This document shows positions 25,867 to 34,687 of a stretch of DNA of 64,000 nucleotides, in pieces. The translations under genes and the position numbers were made by a program. Within the stretch, counting starts at the first letter, position 1, and every line of letters starts with the position of its first letter. The notes below the pieces were generated by a model. That model was not told the origin of the DNA. It saw only the letters and a program-made list of their open reading frames with translations, and did not search any database. Source of the DNA: JABDIY01 sp963751955 (GTDB taxonomy: Bacteria; Actinomycetota; Acidimicrobiia; Acidimicrobiales; SZUA-35); NCBI GenBank assembly GCA_963751955.1, contig CAVVWM010000009.1:289441-353440 (forward strand), given 5' to 3'.

Positions 25867-27003
25867 ATGAGTTCGATCGAGCAGGCATGTGAGGTTGCAC
25901 AGAAACATGCCGCCGATAGCGAACAGGCGGGTCGACTCGACCCAGCGGTCGTGACAAGCCTCACCGAGGCGGGTGCGTTCCGCATCTGGGTTCCCGAGGC
26001 CTACGGCGGCCCGGGGGCCACCATCTCTGAAGGTCTCGAGACCCTGATCGACATCGGCCACGCCGACGGTGCAGCCGGATGGTGCGCGATGATTTCAAGC
26101 ACAACTGCGCTGGCCGCCTACCGTGTGCGGCCCGACTGGGCGGAGAAGATCTTCGCCGACCCTGGTAGCTGCACCGGCGGATTCGGAATGCCGGCCGGCA
26201 CTGCCGCAGTGGTGGATGGCGGGCTGAAAGTTACCGGAGAATGGGCTTGGGGATCAGGAATTGATCATTGCACCTGGATCGGTGGCGGGGTGTTTGTGGT
26301 CGACAGTAATGGAAGCCGCACCACTACAGCAGACGGTTCGGCCAGCCCGTTCGTGTTTTTCGAGCCCGGCGATGTCGAACTGCTCGACACCTGGCACGTG
26401 AGCGGAATGCGGGGCACCGGGTCAACCGATTATTCGGTGACCAATGCCTTCGTACCCGAAGGTCGTTGGGCCCAATTCATCGGAGGGCCAACCCATGTGG
26501 CAGGGGCTGCCTCCCGATTCTCCTTTTTCGGTGCGCTGGCGTGCGGCGTCGCATCGGTTGCCATCGGGCTCGGGCTTCACGCCATCGACGAACTGATCGA
26601 GATCGGCGCCAAGAAACCATCTGGATCATCCAAGTCGCTCGCAGAGCGGGCGACGGTGCAGGCTGAACTGGCGATGGCCAAAGCAGCGGTAGGGCAGGCC
26701 CGTGCGTATCTACTCGACGTCGCCGATCGGGCGTGGACCGTTGCCGCCAAGGGGATCGATTTTCCCGACGAACTCCAGGTCGAACTACGACTCGCAGCCA
26801 CAGCTGCGGTGCAGCGCAGCGTAGAAGCGGTCGACATCTGTTATCACGCCGCCGGGGGTGTTGCGGTGTACAACAACAGCCCGATTCAGCGGATCTTCCG
26901 CGATGTCCATGTGGCCACTCAACACGCGATGGTTGCCCCGCGCACGTTCGAGCCCCTGGGTCGGCATGCGTTCGGCCTGCCGACCTCGCTTACCACGCTG
27001 TAG
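25867..27003 (+). CDS. acyl-CoA-dehydrogenase-fold flavoprotein (possibly HsaA-like monooxygenase)
   Basis: 378 residues with the ACAD fold: an N-terminal helical domain (FRIWVPEAYGGPGATISEG), a beta domain (GEWAWGSGIDHCTWIGGG) and a C-terminal helical domain ending YHAAGGVAVYNNSPIQRIFRDVHVATQH. The last motif and the 'exclude/repeat of His' pattern resemble the group D flavin-dependent monooxygenases (HsaA-type, which hydroxylate phenols using reduced flavin from a partner) as much as true acyl-CoA dehydrogenases. No flavin reductase partner is adjacent. Substrate unknown. Confidence 0.8.
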   Translation: MSSIEQACEVAQKHAADSEQAGRLDPAVVTSLTEAGAFRIWVPEAYGGPGATISEGLETLIDIGHADGAAGWCAMISSTTALAAYRVRPDWAEKIFADPGSCTGGFGMPAGTAAVVDGGLKVTGEWAWGSGIDHCTWIGGGVFVVDSNGSRTTTADGSASPFVFFEPGDVELLDTWHVSGMRGTGSTDYSVTNAFVPEGRWAQFIGGPTHVAGAASRFSFFGALACGVASVAIGLGLHAIDELIEIGAKKPSGSSKSLAERATVQAELAMAKAAVGQARAYLLDVADRAWTVAAKGIDFPDELQVELRLAATAAVQRSVEAVDICYHAAGGVAVYNNSPIQRIFRDVHVATQHAMVAPRTFEPLGRHAFGLPTSLTTL

Positions 27004-27065
27004 ACAAACCGGCGATCGAAACGCCCGCCCCACGGGCACAACCATCGCCAGTTTCGACAGCAGTC

Positions 27066-27494
27066 CTACGAACGTAGGAAGTCCTCGGGCATTTCCCGCA
27101 TCGAACGAACGATCATGCCGATTCCGGCTGCGAACCCGAACAACATGATCAAGAAGTGCGACAGCTTCAGGTCGAACCAAAACCGGAGCTGGGACAAGAT
27201 CTCGATCGCCAGAACGGCAATACCGATGGCCAACATCGCCCACGGCCATGGCTTCTTTGCGTTGACGAACAGCCACACGATGGCGATGAACAGAGGCAGG
27301 AATACAACGCCGGTTGATCCGCCGAAGCGATCGCTGACGAACCCGCCGTAACCGCCGCGGCCGATTCCACTGGTGACCCGAACCGAGTCGACGAAGAACC
27401 ACGCCGAGACAGCTGCCAGCGCTGCGCCTGCGAGGAACGTGCCAAAACCGCCACTTGTCCCACCAACTTTGATGTCATTCCCAGGCGTATCCAT
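27066..27494 (-). CDS. hypothetical four-helix membrane protein
   Basis: 142 residues from the ATG at 27494, which has GGAGG 5 nt upstream. It has four likely membrane helices: GTFLAGAALAAVSAWFFV, VVFLPLFIAIVWLFV, WAMLAIGIAVLAIEIL and FLIMLFGFAAGIGMIV. The first loop is Gly-rich (SGIGRGGYGGFVSDRFGG). I do not recognise the family. It is convergent with the ACAD-like gene and divergent from the amidohydrolase gene. Confidence 0.7.
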   Translation of the reverse strand: MDTPGNDIKVGGTSGGFGTFLAGAALAAVSAWFFVDSVRVTSGIGRGGYGGFVSDRFGGSTGVVFLPLFIAIVWLFVNAKKPWPWAMLAIGIAVLAIEILSQLRFWFDLKLSHFLIMLFGFAAGIGMIVRSMREMPEDFLRS

Positions 27495-27589
27495 AGGATC
27501 CTCCTGTCGGCAATTTTCGCCGTTTCCGTAGCGGAAATGCGGGACCATCGAGCTGAGAGCTGAGCTGGCGCTGGAGGATCAACCATTCC

Positions 27590-27595
27590 TACAGT
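27590..27595 (+). promoter_or_regulatory. -10 element upstream of the amidohydrolase gene
   Basis: TACAGT ends 5 nt before the ATG at 27601, consistent with a leaderless or nearly leaderless transcript. Confidence 0.4.
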
Positions 27596-27600
27596 GAGGT

Positions 27601-28821
27601 ATGGCCCACCGCATCATCGCCGACGTGCTCATACCGGGACGGGGTGAACCGATCACGAACGGCGTTGTTGTGTTGGAGGACAAAGAGATTACCTATGCCG
27701 GTCCGTCAGCGACTGCCCCGGCCGCACTTCCCAACGATGTCGTGACCGAAGTGCCGGTTGTGATGCCGGGTCTATGGGATTGCCATACTCACTTCGCCGG
27801 CATCAAGACCCCCAACGTGGAAGCCGTAGCCATGACAAGCCCGGTAACAGCGGCAGCTCGGTCGGTTGCCGACGCTGGGGCCATGCTGGATGGTGGGGTC
27901 ACCAGCGTTCGCGATGTCGGCGGTCTCGGGTTGATGATGGCGCCAGCCGCAGCCGATGGGAGCTTCCGGTCCCCCAAGATCTATGCCGCTGGTCGAATCC
28001 TCTCGACAACCGGAGGGCACGGCGACATCCACAGCTTTCCGTTGGACTTCGTCCACAAAGTTACCTGCGACAGCGGCTTCAGTGTTCTGTGCGATGGCGT
28101 GCCCGAGGTGACCAAAGCGGTTCGACTCAACCTTCGCAACAATGCACGGCTCATCAAGATCTGTGCGTCAGGCGGCGTGATGTCCGAGGTCGACCATCCC
28201 ATGCACCAGCAGTTTTCTGACGAAGAGCTTCGGGCGATCGTGGAAGAAGCAGCACGCTCGGAACGGATCGTGGCCGCCCATTGCCACGGCAAGGCCGGCA
28301 TCATGGCCGCCCTACGGGCAGGATGCCACACAATCGAACACGGCAGCTTCCTCGACGAAGAGGCGTGCGACACGATGCTGGAAAACGACGCCATGTTGGT
28401 ACCCACCAGGTTCGTGGTCGACGCTCTTCTGCCCCAGATGGAAGCGCTACCTCGATACGCATACGAAAAGGGTCTGATGGTGGCCGACGCTCATGCCCAA
28501 GCTCTCAAGCTCGCCATCGCCAAGGGCGTGCGAATTGCGGCTGGCTGCGACATCTTCGTGTCGGGCCAGATGTACGGCGAGAGCAGCCTGGAGATCATGC
28601 ACCTGATCAATGCAGGAATGACCGATCTCGACGCGATCGAAGCCGCAACGGCCAATGGTCCGGCCACCCTCGGGCCACAGGCGCCTCGAAGCGGACAGCT
28701 CAAGGAGGGGTATGACGCCGATGTTGTTGCCTTCGACACCAACCCGCTGAACGACCGCTCGGTGTGGGGAGCGCCCGAACGCGTCACCCACGTATGGCAG
28801 GACGGTCAGCTGGTCAGCTAG
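27601..28821 (+). CDS. amidohydrolase (imidazolonepropionase/prolidase-like)
   Basis: 406 residues. It has the small beta-sandwich start of amidohydrolases, then the metal motif MPGLWDCHTHFAG near residue 60, SGGVMSEVDHPMHQQF, the metal His regions AAHCHGKAGIMAALRAG and HTIEHGSF, and the Asp motif IAAGCDIF. The C-terminus KEGYDADVVAFDTNPL is typical. The closest relatives by pattern are Xaa-Pro dipeptidase-type and imidazolonepropionase-like hydrolases, usually cytoplasmic zinc enzymes. Substrate not determinable. Confidence 0.88.
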   Translation: MAHRIIADVLIPGRGEPITNGVVVLEDKEITYAGPSATAPAALPNDVVTEVPVVMPGLWDCHTHFAGIKTPNVEAVAMTSPVTAAARSVADAGAMLDGGVTSVRDVGGLGLMMAPAAADGSFRSPKIYAAGRILSTTGGHGDIHSFPLDFVHKVTCDSGFSVLCDGVPEVTKAVRLNLRNNARLIKICASGGVMSEVDHPMHQQFSDEELRAIVEEAARSERIVAAHCHGKAGIMAALRAGCHTIEHGSFLDEEACDTMLENDAMLVPTRFVVDALLPQMEALPRYAYEKGLMVADAHAQALKLAIAKGVRIAAGCDIFVSGQMYGESSLEIMHLINAGMTDLDAIEAATANGPATLGPQAPRSGQLKEGYDADVVAFDTNPLNDRSVWGAPERVTHVWQDGQLVS

Positions 28822-28860
28822 GCGTCGCCGAAACTGCCCCGACACCGAGGTCGCCTGAGC

Positions 28861-28866
28861 TAGCGT
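28861..28866 (+). promoter_or_regulatory. -10 element, leaderless type
   Basis: TAGCGT ends exactly 6 nt before the ATG of the Eis-like gene at 28873. Confidence 0.45.
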
Positions 28867-28872
28867 TCGGAC

Positions 28873-30103
28873 ATGGCCCTCGATGTGCGGTTCATTAACC
28901 ACGACGAGGTCCCCGACTTCCGGACCGCAGTCGTCCGAGCCTTCGGCCACGATTACAAGCCCGACCCCGAACTCGACGCTCGATTCGAGGCATCATTCGA
29001 CCTCGACCTGAGCATCGGTTCTTTCGACTTCGATCAGCTGGTGGCCACGCTCTCCTCGTTCGATCTCGACTTGAACATCCCCGGCGGATCGGTACCGATA
29101 GCAGGTACAACCATCGTGTCGGTGATGCCCACCCACCGACGCCGCGGACTGCTGACCCGCATGATGCGACTCCATCTCGAGCAAGCCATCGATCGGGGCC
29201 AGCCGATTGCGGGACTGTGGGCTACTGAGTACGGCATCTATGGCCGGTTCGGCTACGGCCCTGCGAACACGACCCGAGAGGTTGGGTTCGATGCGCGTAA
29301 CGCAGTGGTTCCCGAGCCCGAACCCGGCGTGTCGCTGCGGATGGTTGAAGCTGAAGAAGGGGGCGAGATCGCCCGCTCGATCTTCCCCATAGCGGTCGCC
29401 GAAACCCCCGGTACCTATGCACGGCCTGAGTGGTGGTGGAAACATCGTGTGCTGCTCGATCATGCCGAGTTTCGCGGCAGCATGAGTGAGCAACGCTGGG
29501 TAGTGGCCGAATCAGACGGGGTCCCGGTCGGGTATGCGCTCTACCGGGTGAAGATGAAATGGGAGTCCTCTGGCCCCGACGGCAAACTTGAAATCGCCGA
29601 GGTGTTTGGCACCACCGACGACGCCTATCGAGCCCTGTGGTACCACCTGTCCCACGTAGACCTCTTCCCGAACGTGTCTCACTGGAACCTTCCCGAGGAC
29701 AGTGTGCTGCCGTGGATCATCAGTGATCCACGGCAGTTGAGTTACGCAGCCTGGGATGCGCTCTGGGTTCGCGTGCTCAACGTCCCCGAACGCGCTCCAG
29801 GCCCGCTCGTACACCTCGGATGGCTCGGTGGTCCTCGGAGTCGAGGACCCGTTCATGCCCAAGGTTGGAGGGACCTTCGAACTGCATGTCCGCGACGGCA
29901 ACGCGACGGTGGGGCCAACCGATGCCAGACCCGACCTCACTGTGGACACATCCGCTCTCGGATCGCTGTACCTAGGACATCATCGGGCCGACCAATTACG
30001 TAGGGCCGGCAGAATCAACGGCGAAAGATGCGATCGGAAGGTTCGATCGCTCGCTGTCGTGGCCAGTGCCATCGTGGACTCAAAGGAGAATTTTCGATGC
30101 TAG
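28873..30103 (+). CDS. Eis-like GNAT acetyltransferase, frame broken near the C-terminus
   Basis: The first about 305 residues read cleanly: GNAT N-domain with VMPTHRRRGLLTRMMRLHLEQA as the acetyl-CoA loop, TEYGIYGRFGYGPA, then the second GNAT-like domain. Eis proteins multi-acetylate amines. The frame then breaks. Dropping one C from the C4 run near 29789 restores NALQARSYTSDGSVVLGV. Dropping one A near 30026 restores GEDAIGRFDRSLSWPVPSW. Adding one A near 30082 gives TQKENFRC and the stop at 30103. The restored C-terminal sterol-carrier-like domain (TDARPDLTVDTSALGSLYLG) fits the family. Three homopolymer changes in 300 bp suggest consensus errors. Confidence 0.75.
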
Positions 30104-30407
30104 ATCCAGGTGCGGGTGGCCGTCTGCACGATCGAACCGTCTACGTCGGACGGCCAATTGCACCGCAACCAGCATGAGCGACAGCAACAACGCTACTGAT
30201 GCGATCAATCCACCAGCGTTCGACGACAGAACTGACCGAGCGCTTTCTACTCGTCGTCCGCAGGATCTGCGGGAGCTGCTCCAAATCCAGTCGTGCGTCG
30301 ATCTGGAGAGTGATTCATGAGATTGCGACGGCCGCGACGATAACGAGCAGGGGAACGAACAGCAGTCGATGGCGTGCTCCGTGCCCAAGTTGTCGCAACC
30401 GAACCAT
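30080..30407 (-). pseudogene. remnant or badly broken start of a DUF2254 membrane protein
   Basis: Read leftward from the ATG at 30407 (overlapping the previous stop as TGATG), the first helix RLLFVPLLVIVAAVAIS is followed by TGA. The same frame then gives ITLQIDARLDLEQLPQIL. After a frame change comes ESARSVLSSNAGGLIASVALLLSLMLVAVQLAV. This order matches the N-terminus of DUF2254 proteins (FVP...helix, then ARxxLS-GxxI-helix-VALQLA). The family is over 400 residues, and nothing beyond about 100 remains. The TGA here lies in a membrane helix without a following hairpin, so I read it as damage and not as selenocysteine. Confidence 0.5.
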
Positions 30408-30649
30408 CAGATCAACACTGTCGGGGAGTTGCCGCCAGTTGGGCGTTTACCCACGCCGCATTCAGGTGCCACTGCACCTTCTTGTGCCGCGACCTTGAAA
30501 CTGGGCGTGGCCTGCGAGGCGACGAGGGAGGCTGGCATTTCGATGTCGGCGGCCTCGAGCGCTTCCTTCACGGTCTTCATTGTCTCGTCGAGTATCAGCC
30601 GCACCTCATGTTGGCGATGGCCGAGGTCTGCGGAGAAGCGATCTGTCAT
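30407..30649 (-). CDS. small hypothetical protein
   Basis: 80 residues from the ATG at 30649, which has AAAGGGA 5 nt upstream. The start MTDRFSADLGHRQHEVRLILDETMKTVKEALEAADIEMP looks like an amphipathic helix pair. The tail is polar and Pro/Gly-rich and may be a frame-shifted end, given the damage around it. Its stop overlaps the DUF2254-like start (TGATG), so the two were probably coupled. No family recognised. Confidence 0.45.
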   Translation of the reverse strand: MTDRFSADLGHRQHEVRLILDETMKTVKEALEAADIEMPASLVASQATPSFKVAAQEGAVAPECGVGKRPTGGNSPTVLI

Positions 30650-30823
30650 GATGTCCCTTTCGCTCGAGGATGGTACCGGTCTGTCAGTCGCCCGGGCTCG
30701 CTGGTTGCTCCCACGGGCCATACGTGTTCGCTAATTCACTTTCGATTCGTGTGGCCTGGAATCGACGAGCTGTGACTCGGTCAGTCGAGCACGGCCGAAA
30801 CCGCAAGGGGTTCTTGGCGATTC

Positions 30824-31279
30824 TCAGCTACCTTCGAGCTCGCCACGGAGGTAACCGTTTCGCTCTCGGATGAGCTTGGGGAGGTACGCGTCGAAGTGGG
30901 CTCGTTTCTACGAGGTCGCCAACGATGCCGAACGGTGCGTCGAAGACGATGCGATCAATCATTTCTGTGCCCGCCTCATGGGCGTTGAAGAGGTGTTCGT
31001 GGTGGAACGTGGTGAATGGCCCCTTGACCTGCTCGTCAACGAAACGGCGCGGGCGTCGAGTTCTGTGATCTTGCTCGTCATCGTCCATGTGATACCGAAG
31101 TGTTTGGCCCGCCATGTAACCGTTTCTCCGAGCCCGATCGATCCGTGGGTGACGCCACCGATCGCTTCCTCGCCAGACGACTCCATCGACGCAAGATGAG
31201 CATCGATGTCCAGGGACGCGGCGAAGACCTTCTGGGGTTCAACAGCGATCAAGGTCGATAGCTCGAATCGCACGGTCAT
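30824..31279 (-). pseudogene. SRPBCC (START-like) ligand-binding protein, two indels
   Basis: The ATG at 31279 opens FELSTLIAVEPQKVFAASLDID, a typical SRPBCC start. The frame breaks at TELDA. Adding one C to the run at about 31049 gives DAPRRFVDEQVKGPFTTFHHEH, a core SRPBCC segment. Removing one T from the plus-strand T3 at 30905-30907 gives LVERAHFDAYLPKLIRERN and a stop at 30824, a standard cyclase/dehydrase-type end. So about 151 residues are recoverable. The fold binds hydrophobic ligands; the role is unknown. It lies directly downstream of the DUF1990-like gene. Confidence 0.65.
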
Positions 31280-31987
31280 GGGGCTGCGGGCCCTTCGTAG
31301 ATGATCGTCTCAGGTCGAGTCGTCCTTGTTGATTTCCTCCGGATGCAACAACGGCAGATTCGAGCACTTGCGCCCACATCTCGCTCTGAAACAATTTGCC
31401 GATGCCCACCTTGTGGTACAAGGCATCGAAGATCTCATCTCCGGATCGGGCAAACGATTCAATCTCGAACACCGTGACGTTGTCCTCAGCCAGGCTGGTC
31501 CGGAACTCGATCCATCCCGCCTCCATGTGTCCGCCGAGTGTCTCGATTCGAATGCGAGTTGGTTCAATACGTCGGACGTGCACCGGCCCATCCCATGGAC
31601 CAGGCAGCTTCACCTCCAACGTGTCTCCCTCCGCCAAGCCATCGGGTGCCGGGTTAGGTACGAAGGTTGCGTACGCGGTCGGGCTGAATCGATTCGGGTC
31701 GTGGCGGAACGCCTCGAGGAGTTGATCAGCATCGAGGAGGGAGTTGGTGATCCGGACGCGATAGCTCCGGTGGTTGAGGGGACCGACTCCATCGCGTGGG
31801 CGCTGAATTTCATCGTGATCGCTGAACGTGAGCACTGGACCGTGGCCAGGCGTGTCGTGATTATCTCGACCCAGAACTCGCCGAAGGTGGCACGGCGCAG
31901 CAACATGAGAATGGGCGCAGCGGCACGCAAGGGAAAGGTGAGGGTCCGCCACAACGAGCCGATAGGACCGTCGATCGGAGCGCTCAT
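31239..31987 (-). pseudogene. DUF1990-domain protein, one frame break
   Basis: The ATG at 31987 overlaps the stop of the small ORF before it (ATGA). It reads MSAPIDGPIGSLWRTLTFPL...RRATFGEFWVEI and then loses sense. From about 31860 another frame carries DEIQRPRDGVGPLNHRSYRVRI, PNRFSPTAYATFVPN, LPGPWDGPVHVRRIEPTRIR, and FEIESFARSGDEIFDALYHKVG. These are the hallmarks of DUF1990, a plant-and-actinobacteria family of unknown function. One indel near 31850-31875 joins the two parts. The end at 31239 overlaps the SRPBCC start by 41 bp, so the true stop may differ. Confidence 0.65.
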
Positions 31988-32130
31988 TGACACCCGGCCA
32001 CGATTGCCTCGACAAGTGCCTCCAGGGTCATGCACGGTGAGGGAGTCGTCCTTTGGGCTCGGTGGGCGATTGCTCGGTGTTCGTTCGCGCCTTCGGCTGT
32101 GTTCTCGTTGATGTCGTATGCCTTGGACAT
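31984..32130 (-). CDS. short ORF coupled to the DUF1990-like gene
   Basis: 48 residues: MSKAYDINENTAEGANEHRA... ending LEALVEAIVAGCQ. GGAGG lies 5 nt before the ATG, and its stop overlaps the next ATG as ATGA. It could be a real small protein or a coupling leader. Given the many indels nearby it might also be the start of a longer frame. No family recognised. Confidence 0.4.
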   Translation of the reverse strand: MSKAYDINENTAEGANEHRAIAHRAQRTTPSPCMTLEALVEAIVAGCQ

Positions 32131-32230
32131 TCAGTCCTCCTCGTCGTGGTGGGTGACCCGGGAAGAATAAGACTATTGTCACGCGACCGGTACCGCACCG
32201 GGCAACAGAGCTGAACACGTTGGGAGATCG

Positions 32231-32645
32231 ATGCCTGGACCGACCAACGATCATCAGAAGCTTCGAGAGGCAGCCGAACATTCGCGCGACACGCGTACGC
32301 GCCCTATACGAAGTTCGATGCCGGCGCTGCAGTGCTCGATACCGACGGCAACATCCACACGGGTGCGCTGGTGGAAAACATCTCGCTTGGTCTGGCCATG
32401 TGCGCCGAACGCGTCGCGTTGTTCAACTGTGCTTCATCGGGTGGACGTCCAGCGCAGCTCGTACTGGCAGCACCGTCAACCGATGGCGGGTTGACCTACC
32501 CTGCGGCGCGTGTCTCCAGGTTGCGATCGAGCTCGGTGGGCCCGGAGTTCAGGTGACAGCACTCGGCGACCAGGACGAGTACTCGTGTTCGGTCATCGAA
32601 TTGCTCCCACGCGGACCTCATCGTTCGGACACCGGCATAAAGTAA
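32231..32645 (+). pseudogene. cytidine deaminase-like gene, two indels
   Basis: The ATG at 32231 has GGGAG 5 nt upstream and opens TNDHQKLREAAEHSRD. One base is missing near 32308, after which the next frame gives AYAPYTKFDAGAAVLDTDGNIHTGALVEN. One C is missing near 32503; adding it gives YPCGACLQVAIELGG and a natural end at 32645. The zinc motifs MCAERVALFN (CAE) and PCGAC are both present once repaired. The enzyme would deaminate cytidine and deoxycytidine in pyrimidine salvage. Both changes are 1-base losses, one of them in a homopolymer. Confidence 0.7.
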
Positions 32646-32848
32646 CTGGGTGCGGCCGTTTTCGCCGTGCCCACGTAGTCGCTGAACATCTCGCTGTTGG
32701 GAGAATCGGTGTCGGTCAGCAGCTCCCCTAAGTCGTCGCGGACATTTGTCACCGAGTCACTGGCCACCGGCCCGGGGTCTATCACCGTGTCCACAACTCC
32801 GGACGTGGCCGCAACCGGCGCAAAGCTCTTCACAGAACCACGTACCAA
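32618..32848 (-). CDS. hypothetical small protein downstream of the CBS gene
   Basis: 76 residues from a TTG, starting 4 nt after the CBS-protein stop. The composition is Ser/Thr/Asp/Val-rich with a run DTVIDPGPVASDSVTNVRDDLGELLTD. No motif is visible and no strong ribosome site. It overlaps the end of the convergent deaminase by 28 bp. It may be spurious. Confidence 0.25.
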   Translation of the reverse strand: MVRGSVKSFAPVAATSGVVDTVIDPGPVASDSVTNVRDDLGELLTDTDSPNSEMFSDYVGTAKTAAPSYFMPVSER

Positions 32849-32852
32849 TCGA

Positions 32853-33287
32853 TTACCAGCCCTGTTTGATGTAATTCTCGAGATGCCCCATATCGCGCTC
32901 GAGTTCGGTCACCCGCCACTTGACGACATCTCCGATGCTGACCATGCCCGACAGCACACCGTCCATTTCCACCGGGAGATGTCGAATCCGGTGTTCAGTC
33001 ATTCGGGTCATTAATCCCACTACATCGTCGCCCGGCGAACAGGTCATCACCGGCGTGGTCATTATCTCGCCAACCGATTGATCTAGGACGTGTTCCCCTT
33101 CGCGGCCCAGCTGCCGAACGATGTCGCGCTCGGACACGATCCCATCGATTGTGGAGCCATCAGCGCTGACCACGAGCGCACCAAAGCCGTTTTCTGCGAG
33201 CGTCGTCACGACACTGCGCACCGAGTCCTCTGGGGGGACGGTGACAACCCTGTTTCCCTTGCGGCCAAGAATCTCCGAAACGTTCAT
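32853..33287 (-). CDS. two-CBS-domain protein
   Basis: 144 residues made of two CBS repeats. The first runs VSEILGRKGNRVVTVPPEDSV to DGIVSERDIVRQLG. The second runs VGEIMTTPVMTCSPGDDV to LSGMVSIGDVVKWRV, ending in the helix ELERDMGHLENYIKQGW. Stand-alone CBS pairs of this type bind adenosine nucleotides and act as sensors; the partner is unknown. Confidence 0.85.
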   Translation of the reverse strand: MNVSEILGRKGNRVVTVPPEDSVRSVVTTLAENGFGALVVSADGSTIDGIVSERDIVRQLGREGEHVLDQSVGEIMTTPVMTCSPGDDVVGLMTRMTEHRIRHLPVEMDGVLSGMVSIGDVVKWRVTELERDMGHLENYIKQGW

Positions 33288-33432
33288 TGCACACTCCTTC
33301 GCTTCGTACTTCCCCCACTATCGCGCAGCCATCGACCGCTCGCAGATTTCTACAGCTTCCACAGTAGAGATGCAGCCGCATTCTGACACGACTAGTTTCA
33401 AGACCAAGGACGACAACCCATCGGAGAACACA

Positions 33433-33768
33433 ATGGCAGGAAAGTTCGAAATCAAAGACAGTGCTAGGAAGAAGTTCCGTTTCAATCTCAAAGCTGGGAA
33501 CGGGCAGGTGATCCTCACCAGTGAGGCCTACAACACCAAGAGGGCATGCCAGAACGGCGTCGCATCGGTCATGAAGAACTGCTCGAACGACAAGTGCTTC
33601 GACCTCAAGGTGTCCAAGTCGAACCAGCCGTACTTCAACCTCAAGTCGACCAACGGTCAGGTCATCGGCAAGAGCCAGATGTACAAGTCGAATGCTGCGA
33701 TGAAAAAGGGCATTGCCTCAGTGAAGAAAAGCGCCACCGGGGCCAAGATCGTCGATCTCTGCGCCTAG
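33433..33768 (+). CDS. YegP-family (DUF1508) protein
   Basis: 111 residues from the ATG at 33433, with GGAG 6 nt upstream. It contains two copies of the DUF1508 motif: KFRFNLKAGNGQVILTSEAYNTKRACQNGVASV and PYFNLKSTNGQVIGKSQMYKSNAAMKKGIASV. These small stable beta-beta-alpha repeats are common in bacteria; the function is not established. Its stop lies in the same CTAG as the stop of the convergent dioxygenase gene. Confidence 0.9.
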   Translation: MAGKFEIKDSARKKFRFNLKAGNGQVILTSEAYNTKRACQNGVASVMKNCSNDKCFDLKVSKSNQPYFNLKSTNGQVIGKSQMYKSNAAMKKGIASVKKSATGAKIVDLCA

Positions 33769-34583
33769 GGCGCTGGGGCGGGCTCGACCCGTCGACCGTA
33801 GAACAGTTTCTGCGTCAACTCGGTGAGGTGCATGTTGGGCTCGGTGCCGTAGGTGAGGACCATGTTCATCCGAGGGACTTCACCTCCGACCGGGGTCACC
33901 CGATGAAGCGCGTGACGTCCTTTGAAGATGGCAAGGGTTCCGGGGGCGGTTTCCAGCACCGTCGAGGCTGGCCCGGAACCAGCAATGGCGGTGCGAACCG
34001 CATCGAAGTTCTCGGCATCCCCGCTACGAATAGCGGGGTGGAATTCGAACGCACCGCCGGCGTTGGGCGGGCGCAGCATCAGGGTGACCGAAAACTCGCT
34101 GTTGTCGAAGTGCCACCCCAGTTCGTCACCCTCCTGGAACAACGAGATTTCGAGTGCGTCCAAGGGATCGACACTTCGATACAGACCTTCGACACCCAAG
34201 ACTGCGGCCACGAAATGGAGCATGGGCTCGGACTCGTACATGAGCCGAATCGGAAGGTCACTGGGGAGCAGGTCGTACGCGATCGCCCACTGCGATGAAC
34301 GAATGGAGCGGCGGCGCGGGTGCTCCTCGTCGACCTCCAGATCAGGTTCGATGAAATAGGCGGTGTGGGTCTGATCGGCGTGCCACGCCATATGGGCCAG
34401 CTGATCACCCACCGCGACGGTGCGATTGACCGCATCGGGGAGGACGAACCCGGGGAGCGAGCATGCTCCGTATTCAGCGAGGTTCCGGCGGCACTGCTCG
34501 ATCAGATTGCGTGCAGCGCTGCAGTCGAGGTCCTCGATCGGATACCGATCGAGATCAACGACAACGGCGAGTTCATGATCCAT
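33765..34583 (-). CDS. 2-oxoglutarate/Fe(II)-dependent oxygenase-like protein
   Basis: About 272 residues from the ATG at 34583 (MDHELAVVVDLDRYPI). The iron facial triad is visible as HxD in GWHFDNSEFSVTLMLRPP and a distal His in FKGRHALHRVTPVGG; the Arg in VPRMNMVLTY would fit 2-oxoglutarate. A GTG at 34628 would add 15 residues with no clear ribosome site. It resembles the ArpA-like oxygenases of actinobacteria. Substrate not deducible. Convergent with the YegP gene; the two stops overlap. Confidence 0.75.
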   Translation of the reverse strand: MDHELAVVVDLDRYPIEDLDCSAARNLIEQCRRNLAEYGACSLPGFVLPDAVNRTVAVGDQLAHMAWHADQTHTAYFIEPDLEVDEEHPRRRSIRSSQWAIAYDLLPSDLPIRLMYESEPMLHFVAAVLGVEGLYRSVDPLDALEISLFQEGDELGWHFDNSEFSVTLMLRPPNAGGAFEFHPAIRSGDAENFDAVRTAIAGSGPASTVLETAPGTLAIFKGRHALHRVTPVGGEVPRMNMVLTYGTEPNMHLTELTQKLFYGRRVEPAPAP

Positions 34584-34687
34584 CGGTCCAGGATCGGCGC
34601 AAACGCCCCACAAGGCAAACCGCCGCACCCCACGGATCCGCGACGTGAACCTTTGGTAGGGTCGGATCAGGCCAGCCAGGAGGTCAT

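Noticed and set aside
30309..30330. In-frame TGA in the DUF2254-like remnant as a second selenocysteine
   Set aside because: The TGA falls in a hydrophobic helix where the family has no catalytic Cys, no hairpin follows it, and the gene is broken by further frame changes.
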